NCBI RefSeq assembly: GCF_002312815.1 | Contig: NZ_NKQJ01000010.1 | Span: 1 to 64,000 of the forward strand | Reading direction: 5' to 3' | Source of the DNA: Agaribacterium haliotis | GTDB taxonomy: Bacteria > Pseudomonadota > Gammaproteobacteria > Pseudomonadales > Cellvibrionaceae | DNA: 64,000 nucleotides | Part shown: in pieces, positions 1 to 8,639 of the stretch | How the letters are laid out: each line of letters starts with the position of its first letter | Numbering within the stretch: the stretch's first letter is position 1 | Program-made: the position numbers and the translations under genes | The notes under the pieces: generated by a model | Databases searched by the model: none | What the model was told of the DNA's origin: nothing | What the model saw: only the letters and a program-made list of their open reading frames with translations

Positions 1-161
1 GGGGGGGATTTTAATACCACAGCCAAGATCACCCCGGCCAAAGCAAATAACGCCAGCGAGGCGGAGCCGGCCCACCAGTTTTGCCAGCCATTTGATAGTT
101 TTAACAGCATTGTCGCTGCGACTTCAGCAATAATCGCCAAGCTCAACAAAAAATACAGCAT
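1..161 (-). CDS. SMR-family (EmrE-like) small multidrug transporter, 3' end cut by window
   Basis: Read on the minus strand from an ATG at 159-161, the first 53 residues begin MLYFLLSLAIIAEVAATMLL, followed by a Gly/Ala-rich second hydrophobic segment. This matches the first two helices of small multidrug resistance proteins, including the membrane-embedded glutamate (AIIAEV) that corresponds to EmrE Glu14 and binds proton and substrate in the family. The ATG is preceded by a good ribosome-binding site (GGGAGAG about 6 nt upstream). The gene runs off the left edge, so the C-terminal half is not visible. A SugE-type guanidinium exporter is an equally possible member of the family; substrate cannot be told from this part. 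Confidence 0.72.
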   Translation of the reverse strand, partial: MLYFLLSLAIIAEVAATMLLKLSNGWQNWWAGSASLALFALAGVILAVVLKSP

Positions 162-445
162 GTGCTCTCCCTGCGCATTATTTATATATTAAACAAGCCT
201 GAAATAAGGCCTGCATCTGCAAACCACCTTAAATTGATGTGTCGGTAGGTACAAGCGCAAACAAGGTAAGAGGCGCCAATGATTTCAAGGCCAGCGCCCT
301 GCCTGCCCCTCCCTCTGGCATTAAAAATTGACTAACATATAAGTGCCGCAGGGCTGTTTTTCAGCAGCGCTAGCAGCTTCCCAGCACAAGCTAATATCAG
401 AGCCCTTTATTACTCATACAACAAACGAGGCAAAGCAACGTCCAG

Positions 446-1708
446 ATGCGCAGCATTATCGCTCTAGTTCTTATTTGTTTTAGTGTACTTAGCCAAAGCG
501 CTCGCGCCGAGCGCTTGCAGATCGCCATGAAAGTCTACGACGGCGCCGAACGGCAGGTCTTTTCCGAGCTGATGTATGAATTTCGTCAGCAGCACCCCGG
601 CGTAGAGATCGATATTGTTTTTTCCGCCGGCGACGCCTATCACCAGCAAATCAACGACTGGCTTGAAGGCCAAAGCGGCCCCGACTTGATGTTCTGGTAC
701 GGCGGCAGCCGCATCAAGTACCCGGCCAAGCTCGGTCAGCTAAAAAAGCTCGACAGCATTTATCAGCAGCATCAACTCGCACAAAATTTTAGCGCCTTTA
801 CTCGCGACGCCGTGAGCTACAAAGGCCAGTATTACGGGGTGCCAATCGCGTATTACCACTGGGCTTTTTATTATCGGCCCTCGCAATTTGCCAAACAGCA
901 GTTAAGCCCACCTGCAACCTGGGCGGAATTTTTGCAGCAGTGTCGCGTGCTGCGCACACGGGGCATCGACCTGGTTGCCCTCGGCAGCAAACAGCACTGG
1001 ATTACCCACGCCTGGTTTGACTACATCAACTTGCGCTTAAACGGCATCGACTTCTACCGCAACTTACTTGCAGGCAAAATTACCTACAGCGACCAGCGAG
1101 TAAAAGACGCTCTGGCAACGTGGTATCAAGCCATCGACGCCGGTTGCTTTAACAGCAACCACGAGAAACTCGGTTACGAACGCGCCTTTCCCCGTATCTA
1201 CCACGGTTTGAGCATGATGAACCTGATTGGTATTCGCCCCAAAGATCGCTTGCCGAGCAGCGTCGGTGACGACCTGGCCATCGCCCGCTTCCCGCAGATC
1301 AACCCGGCCCTGCCCTGGTACGAGCTCACGCCCGTCGATGCCTTTATTGTGCCGAACTACGCTAAGATGAGTGCCGGCCTTAACGCACTGCTGCTCTATA
1401 TCAGCAGTGATAGTTTTCAGCAGCGCTTTAACTATTCGATATCCAAAGTACCGGCCGCCCTAAAAGCTCAGCAACACGTTGGTAGTTTTGCCAGGCAGAG
1501 CGAAATTTTTGTCAGCGAAGCTGCCGATAGAATTCAGTTTCTCGACCGCGATAGCAACCCGCTGTTTGCCGAACAGGTACCGGACATCTTGCACGCATTT
1601 ATGAAACACGGCGATATCAATAAAACCACTTCGGAACTCGAAGCGGCGCGGCGCAGATATTTTGGTGCCCTGCCCGCGGGAGACTTACAGCTCGAGTCAC
1701 TCAAATAA
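446..1708 (+). CDS. Periplasmic ABC sugar-type solute-binding protein (orphan)
   Basis: 420 residues. A cleavable signal peptide covers about residues 1-21 (hydrophobic core, then SARA before ERLQIAMKVY). The mature part has the layout of family 1 extracellular solute-binding proteins: an early strand, DLMFWYGG near residue 80, the Gly-Val-Pro hinge-like YYGVPIAYYHW near 130, and a late alpha-helical lobe. Such proteins deliver sugars or oligosaccharides to an ABC importer. No permease or ATPase gene lies next to it, so it may serve a remote transporter or a sensor. The ATG has only a distant GAGG upstream. Substrate is unknown; family assignment is fairly secure. Confidence 0.8.
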   Translation: MRSIIALVLICFSVLSQSARAERLQIAMKVYDGAERQVFSELMYEFRQQHPGVEIDIVFSAGDAYHQQINDWLEGQSGPDLMFWYGGSRIKYPAKLGQLKKLDSIYQQHQLAQNFSAFTRDAVSYKGQYYGVPIAYYHWAFYYRPSQFAKQQLSPPATWAEFLQQCRVLRTRGIDLVALGSKQHWITHAWFDYINLRLNGIDFYRNLLAGKITYSDQRVKDALATWYQAIDAGCFNSNHEKLGYERAFPRIYHGLSMMNLIGIRPKDRLPSSVGDDLAIARFPQINPALPWYELTPVDAFIVPNYAKMSAGLNALLLYISSDSFQQRFNYSISKVPAALKAQQHVGSFARQSEIFVSEAADRIQFLDRDSNPLFAEQVPDILHAFMKHGDINKTTSELEAARRRYFGALPAGDLQLESLK

Positions 1709-1772
1709 TATTGAGCGCCAAGAACACTAAAACTTGCGCCAAATAAGCAGCGATTCGAGGCGATAAAGGCAA

Positions 1773-1964
1773 TTAACGGAACTGGTTGGCGCCGGAAAAA
1801 TAATCAAAACCGGCAGCTTTTAAGTGAGCAAGCAGTTTATCTTGGTCAAGATCATAATAACTAACAAGCGAGTCGAGGCTGCCAAATTCGTCTCGCAACT
1901 TCATATTAATCATGCTCATGAGCATGGTCGTATCCATATCGTAAATTTTGGCAGGGTCTAACAT
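1773..1964 (-). CDS. DUF4250 domain protein
   Basis: A 63-residue protein with the DUF4250 pattern: a short N-terminal segment, then LMSMINMKLRDEFGSLDSL, then a second helix ending in AAGFDYFSGANQFR. The family consists of stand-alone proteins of about 60 residues with no known function. A good ribosome-binding site (GAGAGA, about 7 nt upstream) supports the ATG at 1962-1964. It lies about 100 nt downstream of the SDR gene on the same strand and could be co-transcribed. It is highly charged with no signal peptide, so cytoplasmic. Confidence 0.75.
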   Translation of the reverse strand: MLDPAKIYDMDTTMLMSMINMKLRDEFGSLDSLVSYYDLDQDKLLAHLKAAGFDYFSGANQFR

Positions 1965-2065
1965 AACTATCTCTCTTCACTACAACATTTGAGGTCAATA
2001 CATCCAGGCTTAATAGCAGCCGCTGCGCAGCGGCGATAGCTAAAGCCGAGGCAAACAAATTCTCA

Positions 2066-2956
2066 TCAGTGCTTAATCTCGGCCTTCTCTTCGGTCTCAG
2101 AGCTGTTTTGAGCGGCCAAATCGCGATAGTGCTGCGCCAAGCTGTGTTTACCATAACACGGCGCAAGCATGTCCATCGCCAACACAGTAAGAAAAAATTC
2201 GATCGGCCCATAGTTTTTTGAACTCAGCAACGAGCGCGATAAAAACAAAATTAAACGGCGCAGCCAATCGGGAAGGTGACTAATGCGCACCGGCTTTCCC
2301 AGCGCCTCAAACGCAAGCCGCGCAACCTCGTTTTGGCTCATAATGCCCGGGCCGCCGATATTGATATTTTTTTCTGTGCCGCTTAATGCATCAACACAAA
2401 GCTCGGCTAAATCTGCGCCGTGAATTGGGTTGCTTTTATACTCACCATCGCCAAAAAGATAGACCCGACCGCGCTTGGCCATCGCAAAAAACTCTTCCAT
2501 ATCGGAGAAAAAACCATTGGGTCGAATCACACAGTGCTGTATATCGGAACCTTGCAAAGCTTCAACAAAGGCTTCTTTCGCCTGAAATATTTTTAGCTGC
2601 TTGAGTTTTTCACCGTTCAGCGCAGAAACATAAATAAACTTTTTAACCCCGGCGCGCTCGGCTTCGCGCAGTAGGTTGAGATTGGCCATATAGTCAACCT
2701 GCATATAGCTCAGGCCATCTTTTTGCCGGGTGATGCCGACACAGGAAATGACAACGTCTATGCCATCACAGCAGCCGGCGATGCTTTGAGCTTCAGTCAG
2801 CTCTGCCTCAATCACATCACTGGGCCTGAGCTGAAGCTGTTCGACTTTTGCGCAATTTCGCAATACCACACGATAATAGAGCGCTCGTTTTTGTAATTCC
2901 CTGGCGATGTGACTGCCTAAATAACCACTCGCCCCCGCTAACAATATACGATCCAT
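2066..2956 (-). CDS. NAD(P)-binding SDR / NmrA-like oxidoreductase
   Basis: I place the start at the ATG at 2954-2956, giving 296 residues beginning MDRILLAGASGYLG, because AAGGA sits about 8 nt upstream; an upstream in-frame Met would add 10 residues. The N-terminal GASGYLGS motif is the Rossmann dinucleotide-binding loop of atypical (extended) SDRs. Later landmarks are VVISCVGITR, YVSALNG and VIRPNGFFSD, as in the NmrA/complex I NDUFA9-like group. A hydrophobic stretch near the C-terminus (LRRLILFLSRSLL) could associate with a membrane. The substrate cannot be inferred. DUF4250 follows downstream on the same strand. Confidence 0.78.
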   Translation of the reverse strand: MDRILLAGASGYLGSHIARELQKRALYYRVVLRNCAKVEQLQLRPSDVIEAELTEAQSIAGCCDGIDVVISCVGITRQKDGLSYMQVDYMANLNLLREAERAGVKKFIYVSALNGEKLKQLKIFQAKEAFVEALQGSDIQHCVIRPNGFFSDMEEFFAMAKRGRVYLFGDGEYKSNPIHGADLAELCVDALSGTEKNINIGGPGIMSQNEVARLAFEALGKPVRISHLPDWLRRLILFLSRSLLSSKNYGPIEFFLTVLAMDMLAPCYGKHSLAQHYRDLAAQNSSETEEKAEIKH

Positions 2957-3224
2957 ATACCTGTCCTTGCAGCCTTTAGCGTTCAAGCCTTAGCCCTAGC
3001 GTAAAGATAAAATCCATCGCCGCCACAGTGGCGCCGCCAAACAAAAAAAATAATTTTCAATCGCGCAGGACAATATACGGCAAGCTTGTGACAACAGCAC
3101 GGCCTAGGCGCTGCAAAACACAAAAAGCTGGCGCAAAAATCATGCAGCCAAAATCAGGGCCACTAAAAAAGAAACGAAACGTAAATAAAGACAAGCCAGA
3201 TCTGTCTACAAAAGACCGGCAAAA

Positions 3225-3259
3225 AAAAGCTCCTTTGCGTCACACGCAAAGGAGCTTTT
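3225..3259 (-). terminator. Rho-independent terminator of purEK
   Basis: A perfect 16-bp inverted repeat (AAAAGCTCCTTTGCGT at 3225-3240, complement at 3244-3259) with a 3-nt loop. On the minus strand the stem is followed by a run of eight U, and it lies 17 nt beyond the purK stop. It therefore ends the purEK transcript. On the plus strand there is only a short T run. Confidence 0.9.
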
Positions 3260-3275
3260 AAGAGCATTTGATCGA

Positions 3276-4382
3276 CTACTGTTCGCCGTAAAGGCTCAGA
3301 TCGAGCGCTTCAAGTTGTTGAAGCAGGATTTGCCTATCGGCGTGCCACAGATTCACATGGCCAACTTTCCTATTTGGCCTGAGGCTTTTGTTGTAGGCGT
3401 GCACCTGCATATTACCTTGCATCAACCAACTGACCTCAACGTCTTTGCCGAGTAAATTCACCATGCCGGCATAACAGGCGGGTTTACAGTGGCCGGGTTT
3501 GGCTCCGGTAATGGCCAGTAAATGGTTCTCAAACTGCGAGCACACACCGGCGCCCTGGGTCCAGTGGCCACTGTTATGCACACGCGGCGCCAACTCATTG
3601 ACCAATAAGCGCCCATCGACAACAAAAAACTCGATCGCCAACACACCAACGTAATCGAGACTTTCCATTAGCTTAAGCGCAGCATTTTTAGCTTGCAGCT
3701 GCAGGCGATCGTCATCCATCTGCGCCGGCGCAATAGAGCGCAACAAAATACCGTCGCGGTGCAGGTTTTCGGTAAGTGGATAATACGCACACATGCCCGA
3801 AGACGAGCGCACAGCGATAATCGACAGCTCTCGGCTAAAGCTGACAAAGGCCTCGACGATAATATCAAAGTTCAACTCGGTCTCAGCTAAAAAAGCCTCG
3901 AGCTGATCGGCGCTTTTAATACGCCACTGGCCGCGGCCGTCATAACCCTCTTCACACGACTTTAACAGTACCGGATAACCGAGCTCGGCCACCGCTTGAC
4001 GCAGGCCGTCGGCATCGTTGGCCAGGCGATACGGCGCTGTTTCGATGCCAAGATCGCTCAGGTAGTTTTTTTCGCGGCCGCGGTGCTGACTGACAGCAAC
4101 GGCATCGGGGTTTGGGTGCACCTGACAAAAAGGCTGCAAGCTGCGAAGCAACGCAGTATCGACATGCTCGCGCTCTACCGTGACAACTTCCGGCTTGCCA
4201 AGCGCGTCGTAAAGCGCTTCGCCGCGAAGCCCCGGCGTCAGCTCAACCACACTGCCGAGCCCGTCAACGCAGGCGCTGTTCTCACCCGGGTCAGCGATAA
4301 AAGAAAAGCGCATGCCCACACGCCAACCGGCCAGGGCGAGCATACGAGCCAACTGCCCGCAGCCAACAATCGCTACATGCAT
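3276..4382 (-). CDS. purK: 5-(carboxyamino)imidazole ribonucleotide synthase PurK
   Basis: PurK uses ATP and bicarbonate to convert aminoimidazole ribonucleotide to N5-carboxyaminoimidazole ribonucleotide in de novo purine synthesis. The protein shows the ATP-grasp layout: N-terminal [15 protein letters not shown], the GYPVLLKSCEEGYDGRGQW ATP-binding loop, VEAFVSFSRELSII, and the late metal/substrate signature VNELAPRVHNSGHWT. I choose the ATG at 4380-4382 (368 residues), since that gives the usual N-terminus and overlaps the purE stop by one base (TAATG), a typical coupled start. A longer reading would add 15 atypical residues. It acts on the product chain with PurE, encoded just upstream. 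Confidence 0.96.
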   Translation of the reverse strand: MHVAIVGCGQLARMLALAGWRVGMRFSFIADPGENSACVDGLGSVVELTPGLRGEALYDALGKPEVVTVEREHVDTALLRSLQPFCQVHPNPDAVAVSQHRGREKNYLSDLGIETAPYRLANDADGLRQAVAELGYPVLLKSCEEGYDGRGQWRIKSADQLEAFLAETELNFDIIVEAFVSFSRELSIIAVRSSSGMCAYYPLTENLHRDGILLRSIAPAQMDDDRLQLQAKNAALKLMESLDYVGVLAIEFFVVDGRLLVNELAPRVHNSGHWTQGAGVCSQFENHLLAITGAKPGHCKPACYAGMVNLLGKDVEVSWLMQGNMQVHAYNKSLRPNRKVGHVNLWHADRQILLQQLEALDLSLYGEQ

Positions 4383-4864
4383 TATTCGACCTCCGTCGGT
4401 ACCGAGGCCGTTTGTTTTTGTCGCCACTGTTGCAGGCGCTGACTTAAGGCTTCATCTTTTAAGGCCAGCATTTGTGCGGCTAATAAGCCTGCATTGTAAG
4501 CACCGGCATTGCCGACAGCCTGGCAGGCAACGGCAACACCGCGAGGCATTTGCACCATGGACATCAAGCTGTCCATACCGTTGAAGTGCTTGCTCGGCAC
4601 AGGTACAGCAATCACCGGCAGGTGGGTCATCGCCGCCGCCATACCGGCGAGGTGAGCTGAGCCGCCGGCACCGGCAATAATCACCTCAATACCGTGCTCG
4701 TGCGCGCTTGAAGCAAACTCGTGTAAACGATCCGGCGTGCGGTGGGCAGAGACCACTTTTGTCTCAAACTCGACACCGAGCTCTGTCAATACCCGGGTGG
4801 CCTCTTGCATGGTTGGCCAATCGGATTGAGAACCCATAATGATGCTTACAGAGGGAGAAGTCAT
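4382..4864 (-). CDS. purE: N5-carboxyaminoimidazole ribonucleotide mutase PurE
   Basis: 160 residues, the normal class I PurE length. The protein has the family signatures [12 protein letters not shown] near residue 9, [11 protein letters not shown] near 38 and [17 protein letters not shown] near 65, which form the active site that moves the carboxylate from N5 to C4 of the imidazole ring. It forms a two-gene operon with purK through a TAATG overlap. The upstream region faces a gene-poor stretch; I could not identify a convincing PurR operator. Confidence 0.97.
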   Translation of the reverse strand: MTSPSVSIIMGSQSDWPTMQEATRVLTELGVEFETKVVSAHRTPDRLHEFASSAHEHGIEVIIAGAGGSAHLAGMAAAMTHLPVIAVPVPSKHFNGMDSLMSMVQMPRGVAVACQAVGNAGAYNAGLLAAQMLALKDEALSQRLQQWRQKQTASVPTEVE

Positions 4865-5209
4865 AGTTGTTCCAATAAAATTATTTCAAGCCAGCTCAAA
4901 GCGCCGGGATTTTACAATATAATGCGGCGTTGATCGCCATTATTTTCAATTGAATCGTTTGCATACGGCAGCAATGCAAGTCTGGCCCAGCCAAACAGCA
5001 GCAAACAAGCGTCAAACCAGAGCTGGCGACACAGGCCGAATTTTCGCTCAATCAAAGCAATACTTCAATTTTGCCTACAAAACACACAGCGCCTAAGGAC
5101 TAGACTCAGCGTTTTTGCTCAAATCTTGCTGCTGGGCTAAAACCACCCTGATGCAACAAGCCAGATGGAATTACCTGGGGCAGTTAGGCTTGGCTTGTAT
5201 GGCTTGGCT

Positions 5210-5229
5210 TAGGTAGGTAGGTAGGTAGG
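5210..5229. repeat. TAGG tetranucleotide microsatellite, five units
   Basis: Five perfect copies of TAGG in a row, preceded by a near-repeat of GGCTTGGCTTGTATGGCTTG. It is outside any gene. Short tandem tetranucleotides can vary in copy number by slippage; no promoter or reading frame here would clearly be affected. Confidence 0.85.
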
Positions 5230-5262
5230 CAAGAGCAAATTTCATACAGATGCGGTGCAAGT

Positions 5263-5352
5263 GGCACCGGCTCAGGCCCGCGCGGTGAATCAGCTTAAAG
5301 CGGGCACGTACACGGCCCCACTGACTCAACGTCGTATCGCAGGGCCGGTGCC
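5263..5352 (-). repeat. Long-range inverted repeat in the cioB trailer
   Basis: GGCACCGGC at 5263-5271 is the exact complement of GCCGGTGCC at 5344-5352, and an internal CCCGC / GCGGG pair lies between them. The 90-nt segment could fold as a branched hairpin in the transcript that starts at cioA and runs past the cioB stop. There is no U-run, so it is not a classic terminator. It may be an mRNA 3'-end stabiliser or a small mobile repeat. Confidence 0.45.
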
Positions 5353-5359
5353 AAGGGCG

Positions 5360-6361
5360 CTAATAATATTTTAAATCACTGGCTTTTCCGCGAAATACCC
5401 AGTAGGCGTAAACGGTGTAAAGCAAGATGCAAGGCACCACGACGACCGCGCCATATAAAATAAAGCGCAGTGATTCGGGGGCACTTGCCGCCTGCCATAT
5501 ATCGAGTTTTCCGGGCACGATATACGGAAAAAAGCTGTAAGCAATGCCACTAAAACACAGTAAAAAAATCAACGCGCAGCTCAGCAAAGGTCGCCAACAG
5601 TGGCTGTCGGCCAGAACTGTCTTGTTACGCAGCAGCTTTTCATTGTAGGCAAACAGCGCAAAACACAACAGCGGCACAGGCAACATATAAAGCGCCTCGG
5701 GAAAATCAAACCAGCGCTGAAAAACATCTTGATTCACCAAAGGGTTGGTCAGCGACACCAACAGCACACCGGCCAAACAAAAGCGCCCTGCTAACCGGGC
5801 CCAGCGCCTGGCTTGCTGCTGCAGTTGCCCTTGTGTTTTATAGAGCAGCCACGCGGCGCCAATATAACTGTAGGCGGCGCAAACCCCTGTGGCACTCAAC
5901 ACGGCAAACAACTGGGATTTAATATCGTAGCTAAAGCCAACAATATACAAACCGAGCATATACCCCTGGCTTAGCGCCGTAAGCAGAGATCCAAATTTAA
6001 AGCAGCGATCCCACAGGCTTTGATGGGCAATAGCGGCCTTTGCGCGAAAGTCAAAGGCAACACCGCGCAAAATTAGCGCAATCAACATCACCGCCACGGG
6101 CAAATAAAAATGGTGCAAAATTTCACTGTGAGCAAGTGGAAACGCAATTAACAATAAACCGACCGCCAACACCAACCACGTTTCATTGGCATCCCAAAAC
6201 GGCCCGATTGAAGCGATCATACGATCGCGTTCATCACTGTGTTGATCCCCCAGCGGCAGTAAAATCCCCACCCCCAGATCGTAACCGTCAAGTATTGCGT
6301 AGACCAAAATAGCCAGCCCCATCAGGCCGACAAAAACTATAGGCAGCGTATAAGCATCCAT
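5360..6361 (-). CDS. cioB: Cytochrome bd-type quinol oxidase subunit II (CioB/CydB)
   Basis: 333 residues, beginning MDAYTLPIVFVGLMGLAILVYAILDGYDLGVGILLP, the standard subunit II N-terminus including the DGYDLG motif. About eight to nine hydrophobic segments follow. The usual WDGNEVW-like motif is present as PFWDANETWLV near residue 57. Subunit II pairs with subunit I in the inner membrane to form the oxidase that passes electrons from quinol to oxygen. The ATG overlaps the cioA stop by one base (TGATG), so translation is coupled. No cydX-like small subunit is seen downstream. Confidence 0.93.
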   Translation of the reverse strand: MDAYTLPIVFVGLMGLAILVYAILDGYDLGVGILLPLGDQHSDERDRMIASIGPFWDANETWLVLAVGLLLIAFPLAHSEILHHFYLPVAVMLIALILRGVAFDFRAKAAIAHQSLWDRCFKFGSLLTALSQGYMLGLYIVGFSYDIKSQLFAVLSATGVCAAYSYIGAAWLLYKTQGQLQQQARRWARLAGRFCLAGVLLVSLTNPLVNQDVFQRWFDFPEALYMLPVPLLCFALFAYNEKLLRNKTVLADSHCWRPLLSCALIFLLCFSGIAYSFFPYIVPGKLDIWQAASAPESLRFILYGAVVVVPCILLYTVYAYWVFRGKASDLKYY

Positions 6362-7800
6362 CAGTTGAGCTCCGTCTTAGCGGTATTCATTAGCTTTGTC
6401 TGGTTTTTATTTGACGCATGCGCCAACGCGTGTTTTGAGCCGGGTGCCTGCAAGCGCGAACCCGATGCTGGCTGTGGTGAAATATCTTGTTGTTCGTACT
6501 CTTCAACGTCAACCGCGCGCCTGGCCATCAACCTCAAGGTGTGCAAATACGCCGCAAGCAATACCACATAGACCAGTGCGTACGCGGTTAATGACAAAGC
6601 GATATGCGCACTTGGCACCGTGGTCACTGCATCTTTGGTTTTTAGAATCCCTGTCACCAGCCAGGGTTGGCGCCCTACCTCACTGACATACCAACCTGCA
6701 AGCGTCGCAAGCCAGCCACTGAAGGTCGCTGCGACATACGCTTTTAATAACCAGCGCGGGAAATGTCGCTTGCGCAAAATAAGCAAAGCGCCAATCCAAC
6801 TTAAAGCAAGCATAAGCAGGCCGACGCCAACCATAATACGAAAAGACCAAAACGTCGCCATCACCGGCGGGTGCAGGCCCTCGAACTCGTTGAGGCCCAA
6901 AATCGTGCCGTTGCTGTCGTGCGTTAAAATTAAGCTTGCCATTTTGGGCACAGACACAGCGTAGTCATTGCGCTTTTCTTTTTCGTTGGGCAGCGCAAAC
7001 AATAATAGCGGCGCGCCCTGTTCCGTATGCCACACCGCTTCAACCGCGGCAATCTTTGCCGGCTGGTGCTCAAAACTATTCAGACCGTGTGCATCGCCGA
7101 CGTAGATCTGCAGCGGCGTTAAAATGGCCGCCGCCATCACTGCGGTTTTTAAAGCCAGCCTGGGCGCATGTTTTTTATCGCCTTTTAACAGGCGGTAGGC
7201 GGAAATACCGGCAACAAAAAATGACGCCGTTAAACCCGAGGCTATCAGCATATGGGTAAAACGATAGGGAAAGGACGGGTTAAAAATAATTTCCATCCAA
7301 TCTTTTGCATACACAACACCGTCGCGAATTTCGTGCCCAGCGGGTGTTTGCATCCACGAGTTTAAAGCTAAAATCCAGAAGGCACTTAAGGTTGTGCCAA
7401 CGGCAACAATCAGTGTCGCCAGCGTGTGCACAGCATTGGGCACACGATTAAAGCCAAATAACATAATACCGAGAAACGTGGCCTCAAGAAAAAACGCCGT
7501 CAACACTTCGTAGCCAAGTAAAGGCCCGGCAATGTTGCCAACGGTCTCCATAAAACCGGGCCAGTTGGTGCCAAACTGGAACGACATAGTAATGCCACTG
7601 ACAACCCCAAGGGCAAAGCTCAGAGCAAAAATTTTCACCCAGAAACGGTAGGCGCGCATCCATACCTGTTGGCCACTTAAGTTAAAGCGCAACTTAAAAT
7701 AAAATAAGATCCAGCAAAGTGCGATAGTAATGCTCGGGAATAAAATGTGGAAACTGATATTCAGAGCAAATTGAATTCGAGATAGGTCGAGCGCGTCCAT
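6361..7800 (-). CDS. cioA: Cyanide-insensitive-type bd oxidase subunit I (CioA)
   Basis: Haem-binding subunit of a bd-type terminal oxidase. Visible ligands and motifs: His near residue 18 (NISFHILFPS), Glu residues in GYEVLTAFFLEATFLG, His in YRFTHMLIASG, and the axial Met in FWSFRIMVG. The segment between helices VI and VII (Q-loop) is short and the protein is about 479 residues, which points to the CioA type rather than long-loop E. coli CydA. I prefer the ATG at 7798-7800, since AGAGG lies 6 nt upstream; the ATG two codons earlier would have no spacer. The C-terminal 45 residues are polar and unusual. Cyanide insensitivity is a family inference. Confidence 0.92.
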   Translation of the reverse strand: MDALDLSRIQFALNISFHILFPSITIALCWILFYFKLRFNLSGQQVWMRAYRFWVKIFALSFALGVVSGITMSFQFGTNWPGFMETVGNIAGPLLGYEVLTAFFLEATFLGIMLFGFNRVPNAVHTLATLIVAVGTTLSAFWILALNSWMQTPAGHEIRDGVVYAKDWMEIIFNPSFPYRFTHMLIASGLTASFFVAGISAYRLLKGDKKHAPRLALKTAVMAAAILTPLQIYVGDAHGLNSFEHQPAKIAAVEAVWHTEQGAPLLLFALPNEKEKRNDYAVSVPKMASLILTHDSNGTILGLNEFEGLHPPVMATFWSFRIMVGVGLLMLALSWIGALLILRKRHFPRWLLKAYVAATFSGWLATLAGWYVSEVGRQPWLVTGILKTKDAVTTVPSAHIALSLTAYALVYVVLLAAYLHTLRLMARRAVDVEEYEQQDISPQPASGSRLQAPGSKHALAHASNKNQTKLMNTAKTELN

Positions 7801-7809
7801 ATACATCCT

Positions 7810-8361
7810 CTAAGTTTTGCTGCTGCCAAGTGCTTTATCTTTTAGTTCAATTAATTTTCCCAAACCTGAGCCCAGCGTCATTAGGCTCTGTAATTGCTTT
7901 TGACTCAAGCCGCTAACGGCGTTACTCCAGTCATTTGCCAACTCTAGAAGCTCGTAGATTTCTGCCATTTTTTCGTGGGCAAAAGCATCGTTCAGATCCT
8001 GACTCGGCTCGATCAATTGCGAGCGCAGCAGGCTCAGCGTCGGCACCAATTCGCGGCGACTGCGCTCTTCAAATACCATGCGCGCCATATCCCAAATTGA
8101 GCCGGCCGCCTGGTAGTAGTCTTTTCGGTCTCCGGCCACCTTGTGCACTTTGATCAAACGCCAGCTTTGCAGCTCTTTAATGCCCATGCTGACGTTACCA
8201 CGGCTGATGCCCAGCTTTTGTGACACCTCGTCGGCACTGCTCGGCTCGGGGCTAATCACAATCAGAGCCAACATCTGGCCAACCGTACGGTTAAAACCCC
8301 AGCGACTGCCCATTTCACCAAAGTGGGTAACAAAGGCCTGGGCGTGAGAACTCAGCTGCAT
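7810..8361 (-). CDS. GbsR/MarR-family winged-helix regulator, likely of cioAB
   Basis: 183 residues. The N-terminal half has a winged helix: EPSSADEVSQKLGISRGNVSMGIKELQSWRLI reads as the helix-turn-helix plus recognition helix, followed by KVHKVAGDRKDYYQAAG as the wing. The start GEMGSRWGFNRTVGQML is typical of GbsR-type regulators, which usually control osmoprotectant genes. Here the stop is only about 9 nt before the cioA start, so the regulator leads the cioAB operon and probably controls it. The C-terminal half is helical and probably forms the dimer. The inducer is unknown. The ATG has GCAGG about 8 nt upstream. Confidence 0.85.
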   Translation of the reverse strand: MQLSSHAQAFVTHFGEMGSRWGFNRTVGQMLALIVISPEPSSADEVSQKLGISRGNVSMGIKELQSWRLIKVHKVAGDRKDYYQAAGSIWDMARMVFEERSRRELVPTLSLLRSQLIEPSQDLNDAFAHEKMAEIYELLELANDWSNAVSGLSQKQLQSLMTLGSGLGKLIELKDKALGSSKT

Positions 8362-8394
8362 AAAAAAACCTGCGAAATCAAAACAAAAAACTTT

Positions 8395-8406
8395 CTGAAC
8401 TTTCAG
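8395..8406. promoter_or_regulatory. Small palindrome, candidate operator of the GbsR-type regulator
   Basis: CTGAA-CT-TTCAG is a perfect 5+5 bp inverted repeat 34 nt upstream of the regulator start codon, in an A/T-rich stretch. Autoregulation through a palindrome just upstream is common for MarR-type proteins. No binding consensus is known to me for this protein, so this is inference. Confidence 0.35.
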
Positions 8407-8432
8407 TAATTATTGAAACCATGCCAAGAAAC

Positions 8433-8446
8433 TTGATCTGCGTCAA
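8433..8446 (-). promoter_or_regulatory. FNR/ANR-like box upstream of the regulator-cioAB operon
   Basis: TTGATCTGCGTCAA matches the FNR/ANR consensus TTGAT-N4-ATCAA in nine of ten defined bases. It lies about 72-85 nt upstream of the first gene of the operon. Oxygen-responsive control of bd-type oxidases by FNR-family proteins is well known. The box also lies about 195 nt upstream of the plus-strand gene at 8640, so the target direction is not fixed. Confidence 0.6.
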
Positions 8447-8639
8447 TAAAAATTTGTGCCTCACATCACACAGGCAAGTGCCACAATAGTACTTCGCCCC
8501 CGATTTCGGGCATGATGCGCAAACCGCTTTTTTCCAAGCTCAGGTTCAATGGATGGCCCTCGATGCGCAGTTTGGTGCTCAACACAACACAGACCCTCTA
8601 CTCACCAGCCCAAGTAACAACAATAAGGCTGGCGACTCA

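Larger units (their letters stand above)
4865..5359. other. Gene-free interval between purE and cioB
   Basis: No credible coding sequence on either strand. The right end of the interval must hold the purE promoter on the minus strand at about 4865-4960, which is A/T-rich (ttttacaatataatg), but I cannot fix the boxes. The left-hand strand-neutral features are a TAGG microsatellite at 5210-5229 and a long-range inverted repeat at 5263-5352, which lies in the 3' trailer of cioB. Confidence 0.6.

Noticed and set aside
3028-3261. Open frame of 77 codons on the plus strand downstream of the SDR gene
   Set aside because: It is Lys/Arg/Gln/Pro-rich, has no ribosome-binding site, and runs straight through the purEK terminator hairpin.
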